This document shows positions 17,628 to 26,405 of a DNA stretch of 64,000 nucleotides, piece after piece. Source of the stretch: Frankia umida (GTDB lineage Bacteria; Actinomycetota; Actinomycetes; Frankiales; Frankiaceae); NCBI RefSeq assembly GCF_023242945.1, contig NZ_JALKFT010000005.1, forward strand, positions 186,001 to 250,000, written 5' to 3'. The position numbers and the translations under genes are program-made. The notes under the pieces were generated by a model. That model saw only the letters and a list, made by a program, of their open reading frames with translations. It ran no database searches and was not told where the DNA came from. Numbering within the stretch: the first letter of the stretch is position 1; each line of letters opens with the position of its first letter.

Positions 17628-18473
17628 ATGGCCACCGGACCACGACCCGCCCGCGTGCAGCGCCAGGCCCTGGCCGATCTGCTCGGCGAGTACGGCCCGG
17701 CCCATCCCACGCTGTGTACGGGCTGGACGAACCACGACCTGGCAGCCCATCTGGTCACCCGGGAGCGGTCACCGTGGGCCGCTCCCGGCCTGGTGATCGG
17801 CCGCCTGCACGGCATCACCGAACGAGCAGAGCGCGCCACCATGCGCGCCCATCCGTATCCGGACCTGATCGAGATCTTCCGCGCCGGCCCGCCCCGCTGG
17901 CATCCGACCCGCTTCGGCCCGCTCGACGACGCCACCAACCTCGTCGAGTTCTTCATCCACGCCGAGGACATCCGCCGTTCCACCGCGGTCCCGACCGCAC
18001 GCTCCACCATCGGCGCCGGCGCACGCTCCGCCGTCGGTTCCGCCGTGGGCTCCGGTGCAGGCTCCGGTTCGGGTTCCGGTTCGGGTTCCGGCGCGGGTCC
18101 GGGCGCCGATCCCAGCGCGGGATCCACAGACGGCTCCAGCGTCGGCTCCAACCTCGGCTTCGGGTTCGGCCTGGACATCGACATCGCCTGGAAGCCCCGC
18201 GATCTCGACGTGGCCAGCCGCGGCATGATGTGGAACGCCCTGCGCCTGGCCGGACTGGTCGGTTTCCGCCGGGCCGGCATCGGCGTGGTCGCCGAACGCA
18301 CCGACCGCCCTGGCCGGCTCACACTGCGCGGCGGCGATCCCGTGGTCGAGATAGTCGGCCTCCCCGAGGAGATCCTCCTGTTCGCGTTCGGCCGTGGCCG
18401 GATCGCCCAGGTGGACCTGCGCGGCACCGCCGCCGACATCGACCACCTGCGCCACGCCCCCATCGGGCTCTGA
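17628..18473 (+). CDS. TIGR03085-family (DinB/maleylpyruvate-isomerase-like) protein
   Basis: 281 residues from ATG 17628. The N-terminal helical bundle starts RQALADLLGEYGPAHPTLCTGWTNHDLAAHLVTRE, where the His of HDLAAHL and later FFIHAEDIRR supply metal-type histidines of the DinB-like fold. It matches the actinobacterial TIGR03085 group, often linked to mycothiol. Between residues ~125 and 180 lies a Gly/Ser/Ala repeat (AGSGSGSGSGSGAG...), apparently an expanded linker. The C-terminal part (DVASRGMMWNALRLAG...) resembles the family's conserved second half. Substrate unknown. Confidence 0.75.
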   Translation: MATGPRPARVQRQALADLLGEYGPAHPTLCTGWTNHDLAAHLVTRERSPWAAPGLVIGRLHGITERAERATMRAHPYPDLIEIFRAGPPRWHPTRFGPLDDATNLVEFFIHAEDIRRSTAVPTARSTIGAGARSAVGSAVGSGAGSGSGSGSGSGAGPGADPSAGSTDGSSVGSNLGFGFGLDIDIAWKPRDLDVASRGMMWNALRLAGLVGFRRAGIGVVAERTDRPGRLTLRGGDPVVEIVGLPEEILLFAFGRGRIAQVDLRGTAADIDHLRHAPIGL

Positions 18474-18593
18474 GTCGTCCGACCCCCACCGATCCCCGCC
18501 GCGGCGCGGGCGGCGAGCCGCGTGGCCGGGCGGACATCGGGCATTCGGCGCAATTCGCCGGCACTGATGGGCGAGGGCTGCGAGGCTGGGAGC

Positions 18594-19073
18594 ATGGTGG
18601 CGAAGCCCCGGCGGGCCGCGCGTGTGCTGCTGGTCGATCCGACGGACGCGGTGCTGCTGATCCGCTCCCATGATCCGAGCCTGGACGCGGCGCCGTCCTG
18701 GTGGCATGTGCCGGGCGGGGGGCTTGATCCGGGCGAGACGCCGGAGCAGGCGGCGGTCCGGGAGATCTTCGAGGAGGTCGGCTACCGGTTGGCCGACACG
18801 GGCCAGCCGGTCGCGACCCGCCGGACGTCCTTCACCTACCTGGGTCGGGACTATCGCCAGGCCGAGACGTTCTACGCCGTCCGCGTGCCGCATCGACCGG
18901 AGCCGGACGCCTCGCGGTGGACGGAGACGGAGCGCCGGTCGATTCTCGGCTGGTCCTGGTGGACGGCGGCCGAACTGCGCGTGACCGGCGACACGGTCTA
19001 CCCGACCGGTCTGGTGCGCCTGCTCGACAGCTGGCTTTCGGGAGGCCCACCGAGCACCCCCCTACGCCTGTGA
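18594..19073 (+). CDS. Nudix hydrolase
   Basis: 159 residues from ATG 18594. The full Nudix box is present as GGGLDPGETPEQAAVREIFEEVG (consensus Gx5Ex7REUxEExGU), so it should hydrolyse nucleoside-diphosphate-linked compounds with Mg2+. WWHVPGG precedes it, and the end of the domain (ILGWSWWTAAELR) fits the family. Specific substrate is not predictable. Probably its own transcript, convergent with the GH26-like gene 15 bases away. Confidence 0.9.
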   Translation: MVAKPRRAARVLLVDPTDAVLLIRSHDPSLDAAPSWWHVPGGGLDPGETPEQAAVREIFEEVGYRLADTGQPVATRRTSFTYLGRDYRQAETFYAVRVPHRPEPDASRWTETERRSILGWSWWTAAELRVTGDTVYPTGLVRLLDSWLSGGPPSTPLRL

Positions 19074-19088
19074 CCGACCTTCAGGCGA

Positions 19089-20426
19089 CTACCACAGGGA
19101 GGCGTAGGTGGCGGCGCCGTTCGGGTTCTCGTTGGGGTTCAGCAGGGACGAGTGGACGTTGCCCGGCGCGGAGTCGTTGAAGTACGCCTCGTAGGCGAGG
19201 ATGTCCTTGTTCGCCTTGAACGTGTTGTACATGTTGCGGATGTAGACGGGGTTGTCGCCGCCGGCCTTCCCCGCCCGTCCGGCACCGGTGTCGGACTTGC
19301 CGACCAGGCCCCATTCGGGCACCGAGAACTGTTTGCCGTGCTGGCGGGCGAAGGCGATCGCCGAGCACAGGCCGGTGGCCTCGGCGCACTGGGTGGCGAA
19401 GGTGGCGTCGCTGGTGCTCGCCGGCCAGTGGTCGTAGGTGTCCACACCGATGATGTCGACGTAGGCGTCACCCGGGTAGACCGACCAGGCTCCACCGCTG
19501 TGTGCGTTCAGGGCCCAGTCGATGCGGGCCTGCGGGTCGGTCGAGCGGATGGCGCTGACGACCTGCCGGAAGCAGTTGACCCAGGTGGTGGCGTTCGTCT
19601 TCGACACCGACCAGGGGAACCAGTCGCCGTTGAACTCCCAGGCGAGGCGGACGATGCTGGCGGGCCGCCCCTTGGCGACGAGCCAGCGGCCGAAGCTCGC
19701 CCACTGGCTGCTGTAGGCACCGTTCGCGCAGGAGTTCATGTCACCCTGCCCGTTCGGGAAGAACGGCTGCGAGATCACCCAGGTGCCGGCGAAGGTCGAA
19801 AGCTTCTCCGGGCCCGAACCCAGCCACGGGTTCGTGATCGTCTGCCAGCTGGACCGGTCGCTGAAGGCGACCACGGCGGTGACCGGGGAGCCGCGGAAGG
19901 CCGCCCACGCGTTCACCTGTGTCAGGGAGCCGGCGGCCAACCCGCTCATCCCACCGGGAACGGCGCCGCCACCGGACACGGCCGGCGGGGCCACCACGGG
20001 TGCGGCGGGTGCCCGCGTGGGGGTGGTGGTGCGCGGCGCGGTGGTCGTGGTCGTCCGGGAGCCCGACGCGGTACCGGAGGATGTACCGGACGTACCGGTT
20101 GCCCCGGACTTGCCGGTGCCGGTGCCGCCCGCGGCCGGGCTGGGGGCGGGCGAGGTGGTGCCGCGCGCGGTGGCGCTGGCCGAGGGGGTCGGGCTGGCGG
20201 AAGGCCGACCACGATGCTGGTTCGGGTGCGCGGCCGCCGCCTCGATGGTGGACGCGCCGTCAGTGCTGTCGCCCGTGGGGGCGAGGTTCCAGCCGATCGC
20301 CGCGGCCAGGATGGCCAGCACGCCAAGCGAGGCGAGCCAGACCGGATGGCGGGAGTGCCGCCGTCGACGCCGTGAGCCAGCGCGGGCCTTCGGCGGACCG
20401 GACGTGCCCTCCGATCGGTGCTTCAC
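19089..20426 (-). CDS. Secreted/anchored GH26-like endo-beta-mannanase
   Basis: 445 residues from GTG 20426 with GGAGGG upstream. After a basic stretch comes a signal/anchor (VWLASLGVLAILAAAIGW, ~29-46) and a Ser/Thr/Gly/Pro-rich linker (~60-150). The catalytic domain (~160-445) has RLAWEFNGDWFPW (acid/base Glu after the aromatic strand) and FSVPEWGLVG (nucleophile Glu), matching the 4/7 superfamily family GH26. Substrate is probably a plant-type beta-mannan, or another beta-glycan. It acts outside the membrane. Stands alone and diverges from the CD225-type genes. Confidence 0.85.
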   Translation of the reverse strand: MKHRSEGTSGPPKARAGSRRRRRHSRHPVWLASLGVLAILAAAIGWNLAPTGDSTDGASTIEAAAAHPNQHRGRPSASPTPSASATARGTTSPAPSPAAGGTGTGKSGATGTSGTSSGTASGSRTTTTTAPRTTTPTRAPAAPVVAPPAVSGGGAVPGGMSGLAAGSLTQVNAWAAFRGSPVTAVVAFSDRSSWQTITNPWLGSGPEKLSTFAGTWVISQPFFPNGQGDMNSCANGAYSSQWASFGRWLVAKGRPASIVRLAWEFNGDWFPWSVSKTNATTWVNCFRQVVSAIRSTDPQARIDWALNAHSGGAWSVYPGDAYVDIIGVDTYDHWPASTSDATFATQCAEATGLCSAIAFARQHGKQFSVPEWGLVGKSDTGAGRAGKAGGDNPVYIRNMYNTFKANKDILAYEAYFNDSAPGNVHSSLLNPNENPNGAATYASLW

Positions 20427-20932
20427 CGCGGTATCCCTCCGTGCGTGGCGTGTCGGCGTCAGAACCCCCCCGGGTCCCGGCTTCGCGAGCGAAGCGGATG
20501 ACCTCCATGTCGCGCAGCGGCCAGAGATGTCGATGTGGGGTGCGGCCGGGGTACCCCCTCGGTGCCCCAGTGGTCGATCTGGTCAGGTATGACCGGACAC
20601 TACACGGACGAAATTTTTGGGGACGTCCCAGGTAGCGCAGTATGTCTTAGATGTCCGTAGGATGACCGCCTGAGCGATGTGTGTCCCTTGTTCTTCGGGT
20701 GAGATTCGCGGTCTGAGTGCCGAATCGGGGGTCTCCGGGGGCCCTCGCGAAGGTGGCCGGCCAGCCGGCCGCGAGGGTCGCCGATGCCACGACCGGCGGG
20801 ACGGCACACGGAGGTCAACAAGGTCCCGTTGTGCCACAATGTGCTCGCGCGCATGTGCCCACGAGCGAGCGGTCGCCGTGGTTGGGGTCGTCCGCTCACC
20901 CACGACTTTTCCAGACGCCAGGAGCACACCGA
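20427..20932. other. Intergenic region between divergent GH26-like and CD225-type genes
   Basis: 506 bases. A short perfect stem CTTCGC/GCGAAG occurs at 20481-20494 in the leader of the GH26-like gene. A more AT-rich stretch (20610-20660, with AAATTTTT) probably holds promoters. I compared it with c-di-GMP and c-di-AMP aptamer signatures and saw neither. Confidence 0.5.
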
Positions 20933-21592
20933 ATGTCCCAGCCACCCGAGTACCCGTCGGGCACGGATCCCCAGGGCGGCTACCAGCCGGGGCAGGGCGG
21001 CTACGACCAGGGGCAGGGCCAGCCCGACTGGAACCAGCCCGGCCAGGGCCACCCCAACTCCGGTTACGAGCAGGGTGGATACGGCCAGGGTGGCTACGTT
21101 CAGCCCGGAACCGGCTATGGCCAGCCCGGTTACGGCCAGCCCGGTTACGGCCAGCCCGGTTACCAGCAGGGGCAGGACGCGCAGGGCTACGGGCAGCCCG
21201 CCGGCGGCTATGGTCCGCCACCGGGCGGCTACGGCGCGCCCCAGGGCTACGGGGCGCCGCAGGGTTACGGAGCTCCCGGTGGGTTCGGCCCGCCGCCGCC
21301 CTACGGCCAGCCCGTCCCGAACTATCTGTGGCAGTCGATCGTGGTGACGCTGCTGTGCTGTCTGCCAGCCGGCGTGGTCGCGATCCTCTACGCGACCAAG
21401 GTCGATCCGCGCCGGCAGATCGGTGACATCGACGGTGCCCGCAACGCGTCCAGCAAGGCGCGGATGTGGTGCGTCATCTCGCTGCTGCTGGCCATCGTGC
21501 CGCTGGCCATCGTCCTGATCCTGGGGTTCTCCGGCGCGTTCGACGACGACTCGAGTGGCGGATTCTCCACCCTCGGCCCGCTGACGACCTGA
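20933..21592 (+). CDS. CD225/dispanin-type membrane protein with GYGQP repeats
   Basis: 219 residues from ATG 20933 (AGGAG ten bases upstream). The first ~125 residues are Gly/Tyr/Gln/Pro repeats (QPGYGQPGYGQPG, QGYGAPQGYGAP). Then comes a CD225-like double-span domain: YLWQSIVVTLLCCLPAGVVAILYA, a conserved loop with GDIDGARNASSKARMW, and CVISLLLAIVPLAIVLIL. The CC pair after the first span half resembles palmitoylated or membrane-reentrant sites in dispanins. Function in bacteria is unknown. A second copy follows after seven bases. Confidence 0.85.
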   Translation: MSQPPEYPSGTDPQGGYQPGQGGYDQGQGQPDWNQPGQGHPNSGYEQGGYGQGGYVQPGTGYGQPGYGQPGYGQPGYQQGQDAQGYGQPAGGYGPPPGGYGAPQGYGAPQGYGAPGGFGPPPPYGQPVPNYLWQSIVVTLLCCLPAGVVAILYATKVDPRRQIGDIDGARNASSKARMWCVISLLLAIVPLAIVLILGFSGAFDDDSSGGFSTLGPLTT

Positions 21593-21599
21593 GCGTCCC

Positions 21600-22016
21600 A
21601 TGCCCGTCCGGCCTGATCCCGCCGACTCCGCCGACCACGGCACCTCCGCCGACGAGGACGTGTTCGTGGAGTACGGCGGTGTGGGCGAGGCCGGGGTCCC
21701 GGTCGTCGAGGTCGGGGTCCCGGTCGTCGAGGTCGGGCCGTCGGGTGAGGTCGAGTGGGAGCGACCGGTCCGGACCTATCTGTGGCAGTCGCTGGTTGCC
21801 ACCCTGCTGTGCTGCCTGCCCACCGGCGCCATCGCGCTGGTGTACGCGTCGATCGCGCAGAACCGGCTGCAACTGGGGGATGTGCGGGCGGCCCGCCAGG
21901 CGTCGGCTCGGGCGCGACGCTGGTGCATCGTCTCGCTGATCACGTTCGTGGTGGTACTGCTGACCTACGTCGTCGCGGTCGTCATCCTCGTGGCGATCGC
22001 GCACGACCGGGCCTGA
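21600..22016 (+). CDS. Second CD225/dispanin-type membrane protein
   Basis: 138 residues from ATG 21600. The core repeats the pattern of the upstream gene: YLWQSLVATLLCCLPTGAIALVYA, then GDVRAARQASARARRW and CIVSLITFVVVLLTYVVAVVIL. The N-terminus lacks the Tyr/Gln repeats and is acidic, with a 21-base direct repeat coding VPVVEVG twice. It is a tandem paralogue likely co-transcribed with its neighbour. Its last 35 bases overlap, tail to tail, the 3' end of the cytochrome b gene. Confidence 0.85.
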   Translation: MPVRPDPADSADHGTSADEDVFVEYGGVGEAGVPVVEVGVPVVEVGPSGEVEWERPVRTYLWQSLVATLLCCLPTGAIALVYASIAQNRLQLGDVRAARQASARARRWCIVSLITFVVVLLTYVVAVVILVAIAHDRA

Positions 22017-22839
22017 CGGCCGGGTCGTCCTCGCTGGTCGGGGTGTCCTCGCTGGTCAGGGTGTCCTCGTCGGTCAGGGTGTCCTCGTCGGTCAGGGTGT
22101 CCTCGTCGAGGGTGCGGTGGGGGCGGGCGGCGGATGTCGTCCAGGCGGGGTGTTCGCGGGCGGCCCACCAGGCGGGAACGGTGCCGGTGCGGATGCCGAC
22201 CCGGGCGATCGGGTCGTGTGCGGCCATCCAGAGGTGGCCGGCGACGCCGAAGAACAGGCCGTAGGCCAGCAGGTCGTGGACGAAGGTCGAGCCGGTGCGC
22301 CACGCGTCCGGTAGACCGCCGGGCAGGTCCGGACCCCACTGCATCAGGACGCCGGTGCCGAGCATCACCAGGATGCCGCCCGCGACGAACGCGGCGTAGA
22401 GCTTCTGGCCGGCGTTGAACTTGCCGACCCCACCGGCGGTCACACCCCGGGCTCGGGCCCGTCGCCAGGCCCCGAGCCGTAGCCTGGCCCGCAGCCAGGC
22501 CCCGTCCGACGTGGTGAAACGGTTGAGCGCGCGGACGTCGCGGCGGTAGCTCACGGCTCCTGCCGCGACGAGCATCGGGATGGGCAGAGCCAGCCCGGAG
22601 TACAGGTGGATGGTCTCGACCAGTCGCCGCCGGCCCACGAGTTCGGCCAACGGTGGCAGCAGCAGCACGGCCCCGGTGATCAGGCAGCTTCCCATCGCCG
22701 CGGCGGTCGTCCAGTGGACCAGCCGGGTCGCTCGCCCGAACCGCCGCACGGACGCCACCCCGCCGCCGCGCCCCGCGTCCGAGGGAACAGCCGGCTCGCC
22801 CGGGGTCGTCGGCACGACGGGGAACTCAGACGGGGTCAT
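21982..22839 (-). CDS. Cytochrome b561/b6-type membrane subunit
   Basis: 285 residues from ATG 22839, overlapping the 3' end of the molybdopterin gene by 14 bases. Four spans carry candidate heme histidines: RLVHWTTAAAMG, ETIHLYSGLALPIP, and two in FVHDLLAYGLFFGVAGHLWMAAHD. It resembles formate-dehydrogenase-gamma and other diheme cytochromes b that pass electrons between quinone and a periplasmic Mo enzyme, here presumably the adjacent sulfite-oxidase-fold protein. The C-terminus is a Thr/Glu/Asp repeat (DEDTLT units), and its final residues overlap the convergent CD225-type gene. Confidence 0.85.
   Translation of the reverse strand: MTPSEFPVVPTTPGEPAVPSDAGRGGGVASVRRFGRATRLVHWTTAAAMGSCLITGAVLLLPPLAELVGRRRLVETIHLYSGLALPIPMLVAAGAVSYRRDVRALNRFTTSDGAWLRARLRLGAWRRARARGVTAGGVGKFNAGQKLYAAFVAGGILVMLGTGVLMQWGPDLPGGLPDAWRTGSTFVHDLLAYGLFFGVAGHLWMAAHDPIARVGIRTGTVPAWWAAREHPAWTTSAARPHRTLDEDTLTDEDTLTDEDTLTSEDTPTSEDDPAVRPGRARSPRG
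22024..22107. repeat. 18-base tandem repeat inside the cytochrome b gene
   Basis: Four full copies and a partial one of ggtgtcctcgtcggtcag (variants with gct), coding DEDTLT/SEDTPT hexapeptides near the C-terminus. The period keeps the frame. Confidence 0.9.
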
Positions 22840-23545
22840 CGTCGCGACCGTTGGAGCGGCCGATCCAGCCGTCGACGTCGTAGCCGCGCTGCTCCCAGTA
22901 GCCGGGGGTGACATGGTCGACGGCCTCGATCTCGCCGAGCCATTTGATCGACTTGTAGCCGTACATCGGCGCGATGTACAGGCGGACGGGTCCGCCATGG
23001 TCGTGGGTGACCGGGCCGTCGAGCATCCTCAGGGCGACCAGGACGTCCGGTCGGGTGGCCTGGTCGAGGGTGAGACTCTCGGTGTAGCTGCCGTCGAAGG
23101 AGCGAAACGTCAGCGCCCGCGCGGTGGGCCGGACCCCGACGGCGGCCAGCAGGTCGCTCAGCAGCACCCCGGACCAGTGCACGTTGCCGACCCGCCAGCC
23201 GGTGACGCACTGGAAGTCGCGGACCAGCGCGGTCTGGCGCATCGCGCCGAGGTCGGCGAGTGTCAGCGTCCGCGGCCGGTCGACCAGGCCGTGCACGCGC
23301 AGCCGGTAGTCGGCCGGCCCGAGCCGCGGGACGCTGGAGGTGACCGAGTAGTAGCGGAAGTTGCCGATGGGCACGAGATCGGACAGGCCGGTCGGATCGC
23401 TGCGCCGCACCGGGTCGATGGCCCGCTCCAGTACCCGCTCGACCCGTGCGCCGACAGCGATGCCCGCGGCACCGAGCGCGACCATCCCGAGCACGATCCG
23501 CCGGCCCACCGGCGTGCCCTCGGATGCCACCTTCTCAGTGAACAC
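22826..23545 (-). CDS. Molybdopterin-dependent oxidoreductase (sulfite-oxidase/YedY fold)
   Basis: 239 residues from GTG 23545. GRRIVLGMVALGAAGIAVGARV near the start is a twin-arginine-like or anchor segment, so the enzyme probably faces outside. The Mo-cofactor domain follows, with the Mo-ligating Cys in DFQCVTGWRVGNVHWSGV and GGPVRLYIAPMYGYKSIKWL, both family signatures. The substrate is unknown; relatives reduce methionine sulfoxide or other S/N-oxides. The overlap with the cytochrome b gene indicates a two-subunit system like MsrPQ in layout. Confidence 0.88.
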   Translation of the reverse strand: MFTEKVASEGTPVGRRIVLGMVALGAAGIAVGARVERVLERAIDPVRRSDPTGLSDLVPIGNFRYYSVTSSVPRLGPADYRLRVHGLVDRPRTLTLADLGAMRQTALVRDFQCVTGWRVGNVHWSGVLLSDLLAAVGVRPTARALTFRSFDGSYTESLTLDQATRPDVLVALRMLDGPVTHDHGGPVRLYIAPMYGYKSIKWLGEIEAVDHVTPGYWEQRGYDVDGWIGRSNGRDDDPV

Positions 23546-23628
23546 CCGGTTCCTTAACAAACCCGACCGGCCGCCGGACCAGCACGGCCCGCAGCCGTCA
23601 GCGTCGCAAGGAGACGTCCCGTGGCGGG

Positions 23629-24465
23629 TCAGGAGGTGATGTCCCGGCGGGTGAGGGTGAGCGCGGCGACGGCGGCCGCGCCGAGGGCGTAGGCCGTCCC
23701 GACGAGCAGGGCGTCGCCGTAGCTGACGTCGGCGACGCCGCCCTGGCCGACGGTGTCGAAGACCAGGCCGGGGAAGACCCGGCCCGCGCCGTTCCACGAC
23801 GCCTCGATGATGTGCTCGAGGGGGAACATCCAGGCGACACCGGCGGCGAGCGTCACCGCCGTGGACCGCAGCGCCACGCCGAGCGCGGTACCGACCACGC
23901 TGAAGAACGCCGACGCCAGCAGGGCGTTGCGGTAACTGGTGGCGAGCGCGCGGGCACCGTCCACGCTCCACCAGGCGGACGTGTCGATGCCGCGGATCCC
24001 GGCGGTCACCACCGCCGCCGCCACGCTGAGCACCAGGGCCGCGACCAGCGCCACCGCGACCAGCGCGAGGGTGAGGATCATCCGCCCGGCCAGCCAGCCG
24101 AGCCGGCGCGGCTCGCGCAGAAAGAGGGTGCGCAGCGTTCCCTGGCCGTATTCGAGGGTGATCGCGATGGCGACCACCAGGAAGACCAGCAGTCCGGTGA
24201 AGGTGCTGCCACCCGCGAACCCACGAGCTATCCCGGATGCGGCCGTGAGCTGGGTGGTCGTCACGGTGAACCCCACCGCCCCGTCGCCGGAGCCAGGCGC
24301 CGGTGGTCCGCCGCCGGGCGCGGGATCGTCCGCCAGACCGAGGATGAGGACGGTCGAGAGCACACTGAGCGCCGCCAGCAGCCCTGTCGCCACCGCCGTG
24401 CTCGGCCGCCACACCTTCACCAGCTCGGCCCGCAGGGACCGCCACGTCGATCGAACACCGTTCAT
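23629..24465 (-). CDS. ABC transporter permease (ABC-2 type)
   Basis: 278 residues, six predicted spans. The first is VATGLLAALSVLSTVLILGL (~25-44) followed by a Gly/Pro-rich loop; later spans include FTGLLVFLVVAIAITLEYGQGTLRTLF, where EYxxGTLRTL is the usual ABC-2 cytoplasmic element. Its ATG overlaps the ATPase stop by four bases (ATGA). Likely an exporter of a lipid or antibiotic with the adjacent ATPase, under the upstream two-component system. Confidence 0.88.
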   Translation of the reverse strand: MNGVRSTWRSLRAELVKVWRPSTAVATGLLAALSVLSTVLILGLADDPAPGGGPPAPGSGDGAVGFTVTTTQLTAASGIARGFAGGSTFTGLLVFLVVAIAITLEYGQGTLRTLFLREPRRLGWLAGRMILTLALVAVALVAALVLSVAAAVVTAGIRGIDTSAWWSVDGARALATSYRNALLASAFFSVVGTALGVALRSTAVTLAAGVAWMFPLEHIIEASWNGAGRVFPGLVFDTVGQGGVADVSYGDALLVGTAYALGAAAVAALTLTRRDITS

Positions 24466-25658
24466 CGCCGAGCCTCCTGAGCCGTGGACGTGTGCGCCGT
24501 GGACGTGTGTGTCGTGGGTGGGTGAGTCGCCCCGCCGGCGCGGGCCGCGGTGACGAGACCCTGGTAGCGGTCCTCAAGACTGTCGCGCCGGGGGGACATC
24601 TCGATCAGGGTGATGCCGCGGGACGCCGCTGCCCGGTTCACCTCGGCGAGCGCGCGGACGTACTCCCGGGACTCGCGGTCTCCCGCGTCCACCGTGACGA
24701 CGACGTCGCGCTCCCCGCGGGTGGCCGGTAGGCCAAGGCCGGCGAGCAGGTCCGTCAGGGGCGCGAGGTCGTGGTCGTGCTCCGGGCGCAGGACGACGTC
24801 GACGGTGTGGCTGGCCATCAGCCGGTCGGTGGGCCCCTGGTAGGCGAGCCGGCCGCCCTCCACGACGATCAGCCAGTCGCAGATCTGCTCCACCTCGGCC
24901 AGCAGATGGGACGAGACGAGCACCGTCCGCCCCCGCGGGCGAGCGGAACCGGCGTCGGCGTCGGTCTCGGGGGGCTGGGTGGGGCGTCCGGTCAGCGAGC
25001 GGATGAGGGTGCGCATCTCGCGGATGCCGATCGGGTCCAGACCGTTGGTCGGCTCGTCCAGGACGAGCAGGTCCGGGTCGGTGAGCAGGGCGGCGCCGAT
25101 CGCGAGGCGCTGCTTCATCCCCAGGGAGTAGGAGCGGAAGCGGTCACCGCCGCGGCCGGCGAGCCCCACCTGGTCGAGGATCGTCTCGACCCGTGCGTCC
25201 ACCTGGGCGCGGGGGATGCCGGCGAGGACGGCGAGGGCGGTGAGGTTACGTCGGCCCGACAGCGCCGGATACAGCGCCGGGCTCTCGATCAGCGCACCCA
25301 CCCGGGGCAGGTAGGAGGCGGGGGCCCGCAGCGGCTGCCCGAGGACGGTCCCGTCGCCGCCACTGGGCCGGACCAGGCCGAGCAGCATCCGCAGTGTGGT
25401 GGTCTTGCCGGCACCGTTCGGTCCGACGAAGCCGGCGACGACCCCCGTGGGAATCGTGATGTCCAGCCCGTCCACCGCGGTGCGTCGGCCGTATCGCTTC
25501 GTCAGTCCCCGCACGTCAATGGCGCTGGGGAGGCCTGTGGCACTGGGGACGTCTGTGGACGGCCAGGTGGGGGAGCCGGCGGCGGGTCCGGGCGCGGATC
25601 GGGCGGAGCCTGGTGGTGTCGGGGTCGCCCCGGGCGGGCGGCCGATCGCTGTTGTCAT
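24462..25658 (-). CDS. ABC transporter ATP-binding protein
   Basis: 398 residues from ATG 25658; the frame is open further upstream. Walker A GPNGAGKTT, signature YSLGMKQRLAIG, Walker B LLVLDEPTNGLDP and H-loop VSSHLLAEVEQ are all present. The N-terminal ~45 residues are Pro/Ser-rich and unconserved. After the ATPase, a DUF4162-like C-terminal domain (~300-375) is followed by a Thr/His tail (HTSTAHTSTAQ). Powers the adjacent permease; similar to drug or lantibiotic exporters. Confidence 0.92.
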   Translation of the reverse strand: MTTAIGRPPGATPTPPGSARSAPGPAAGSPTWPSTDVPSATGLPSAIDVRGLTKRYGRRTAVDGLDITIPTGVVAGFVGPNGAGKTTTLRMLLGLVRPSGGDGTVLGQPLRAPASYLPRVGALIESPALYPALSGRRNLTALAVLAGIPRAQVDARVETILDQVGLAGRGGDRFRSYSLGMKQRLAIGAALLTDPDLLVLDEPTNGLDPIGIREMRTLIRSLTGRPTQPPETDADAGSARPRGRTVLVSSHLLAEVEQICDWLIVVEGGRLAYQGPTDRLMASHTVDVVLRPEHDHDLAPLTDLLAGLGLPATRGERDVVVTVDAGDRESREYVRALAEVNRAAASRGITLIEMSPRRDSLEDRYQGLVTAARAGGATHPPTTHTSTAHTSTAQEARR

Positions 25659-25763
25659 GTCGAGCAGCGTGCCGGTGCGGGTCGCGTGCGTCGTCCGACG
25701 GACAGCGACATGCACCTACGTAACCGCGCGCAGTCCAGGCTGCGCGCCTCGGCCGGGTGGCGC

Positions 25764-26405
25764 TCAGCCGAGGCCGGACTGGTGGGCGAGGACGGCCAGT
25801 TGCGCGCGGTCGCGGGCGGCCAGTTTGACCATCACCCGGCTGACGTGGGTGCGTGCCGTCGCCGGGCTGATGACCAGGCGGGCGGCGATCTCGTCGTTGG
25901 ACAGGCCGCGACCCACCAGGCCCATCACCTCGCGTTCGCGTTCGGTGAGACTGCGCAGGTCAGGGGCGTCGAGGGTCGGTCGGCGGGCGAACGTGTCGAT
26001 CACCAGGCGGGTCACCGACGGGGACAGCAGCGACTCGCCCGCCGCGACCACCCGAACCGCGCGCAACAGATCGGCCGGCTCCGCGTCCTTGAGCAGGAAA
26101 CCGGACGCCCCGGAGCGCAGCGCCTCGAAGACGTACTCGTCCACCTCGAACGTGGTGACGATGATGACCCTGGTCGCCGCCAACGCCGGCTCGGCGACGA
26201 TCGCGCGCAGCGCGGCCAGGCCGTCGAGCACCGGCATCCGGATGTCGAGCAGCACCACGTCCGGCCGGGTCGCGCGGACCATGTCGACCGCGGCCTGACC
26301 GTTCTCGGCCTCGCCGACCAGCGTCAGATCGTCCTCGGTCTCCAACAGAACCCGCAGCCCCAGGCGCACCAGTGGCTGATCGTCCGCGATCACGACCCGA
26401 ATCAC
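25764..26405 (-). CDS. LuxR/NarL-type response regulator
   Basis: 213 residues from GTG 26405 (GGGGAG upstream), overlapping the kinase stop by four bases. The receiver (VVIADDQPLVR, Asp in VVLLDIRMPVLDG, Lys in FLLKDAEP) is followed by a LuxR helix-turn-helix (LTEREREVMGLVGRGLSNDEIAARLVISPATARTHVSRVMVKL). It should bind DNA when phosphorylated and probably controls the ABC transporter encoded about 100 bases downstream. Confidence 0.93.
   Translation of the reverse strand: MIRVVIADDQPLVRLGLRVLLETEDDLTLVGEAENGQAAVDMVRATRPDVVLLDIRMPVLDGLAALRAIVAEPALAATRVIIVTTFEVDEYVFEALRSGASGFLLKDAEPADLLRAVRVVAAGESLLSPSVTRLVIDTFARRPTLDAPDLRSLTEREREVMGLVGRGLSNDEIAARLVISPATARTHVSRVMVKLAARDRAQLAVLAHQSGLG

Noticed and set aside
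20427..20640. Riboswitch upstream of the GH26-like gene
   Set aside because: A short stem and a good ribosome site are present, but none of the c-di-GMP or c-di-AMP landmarks appear in order.
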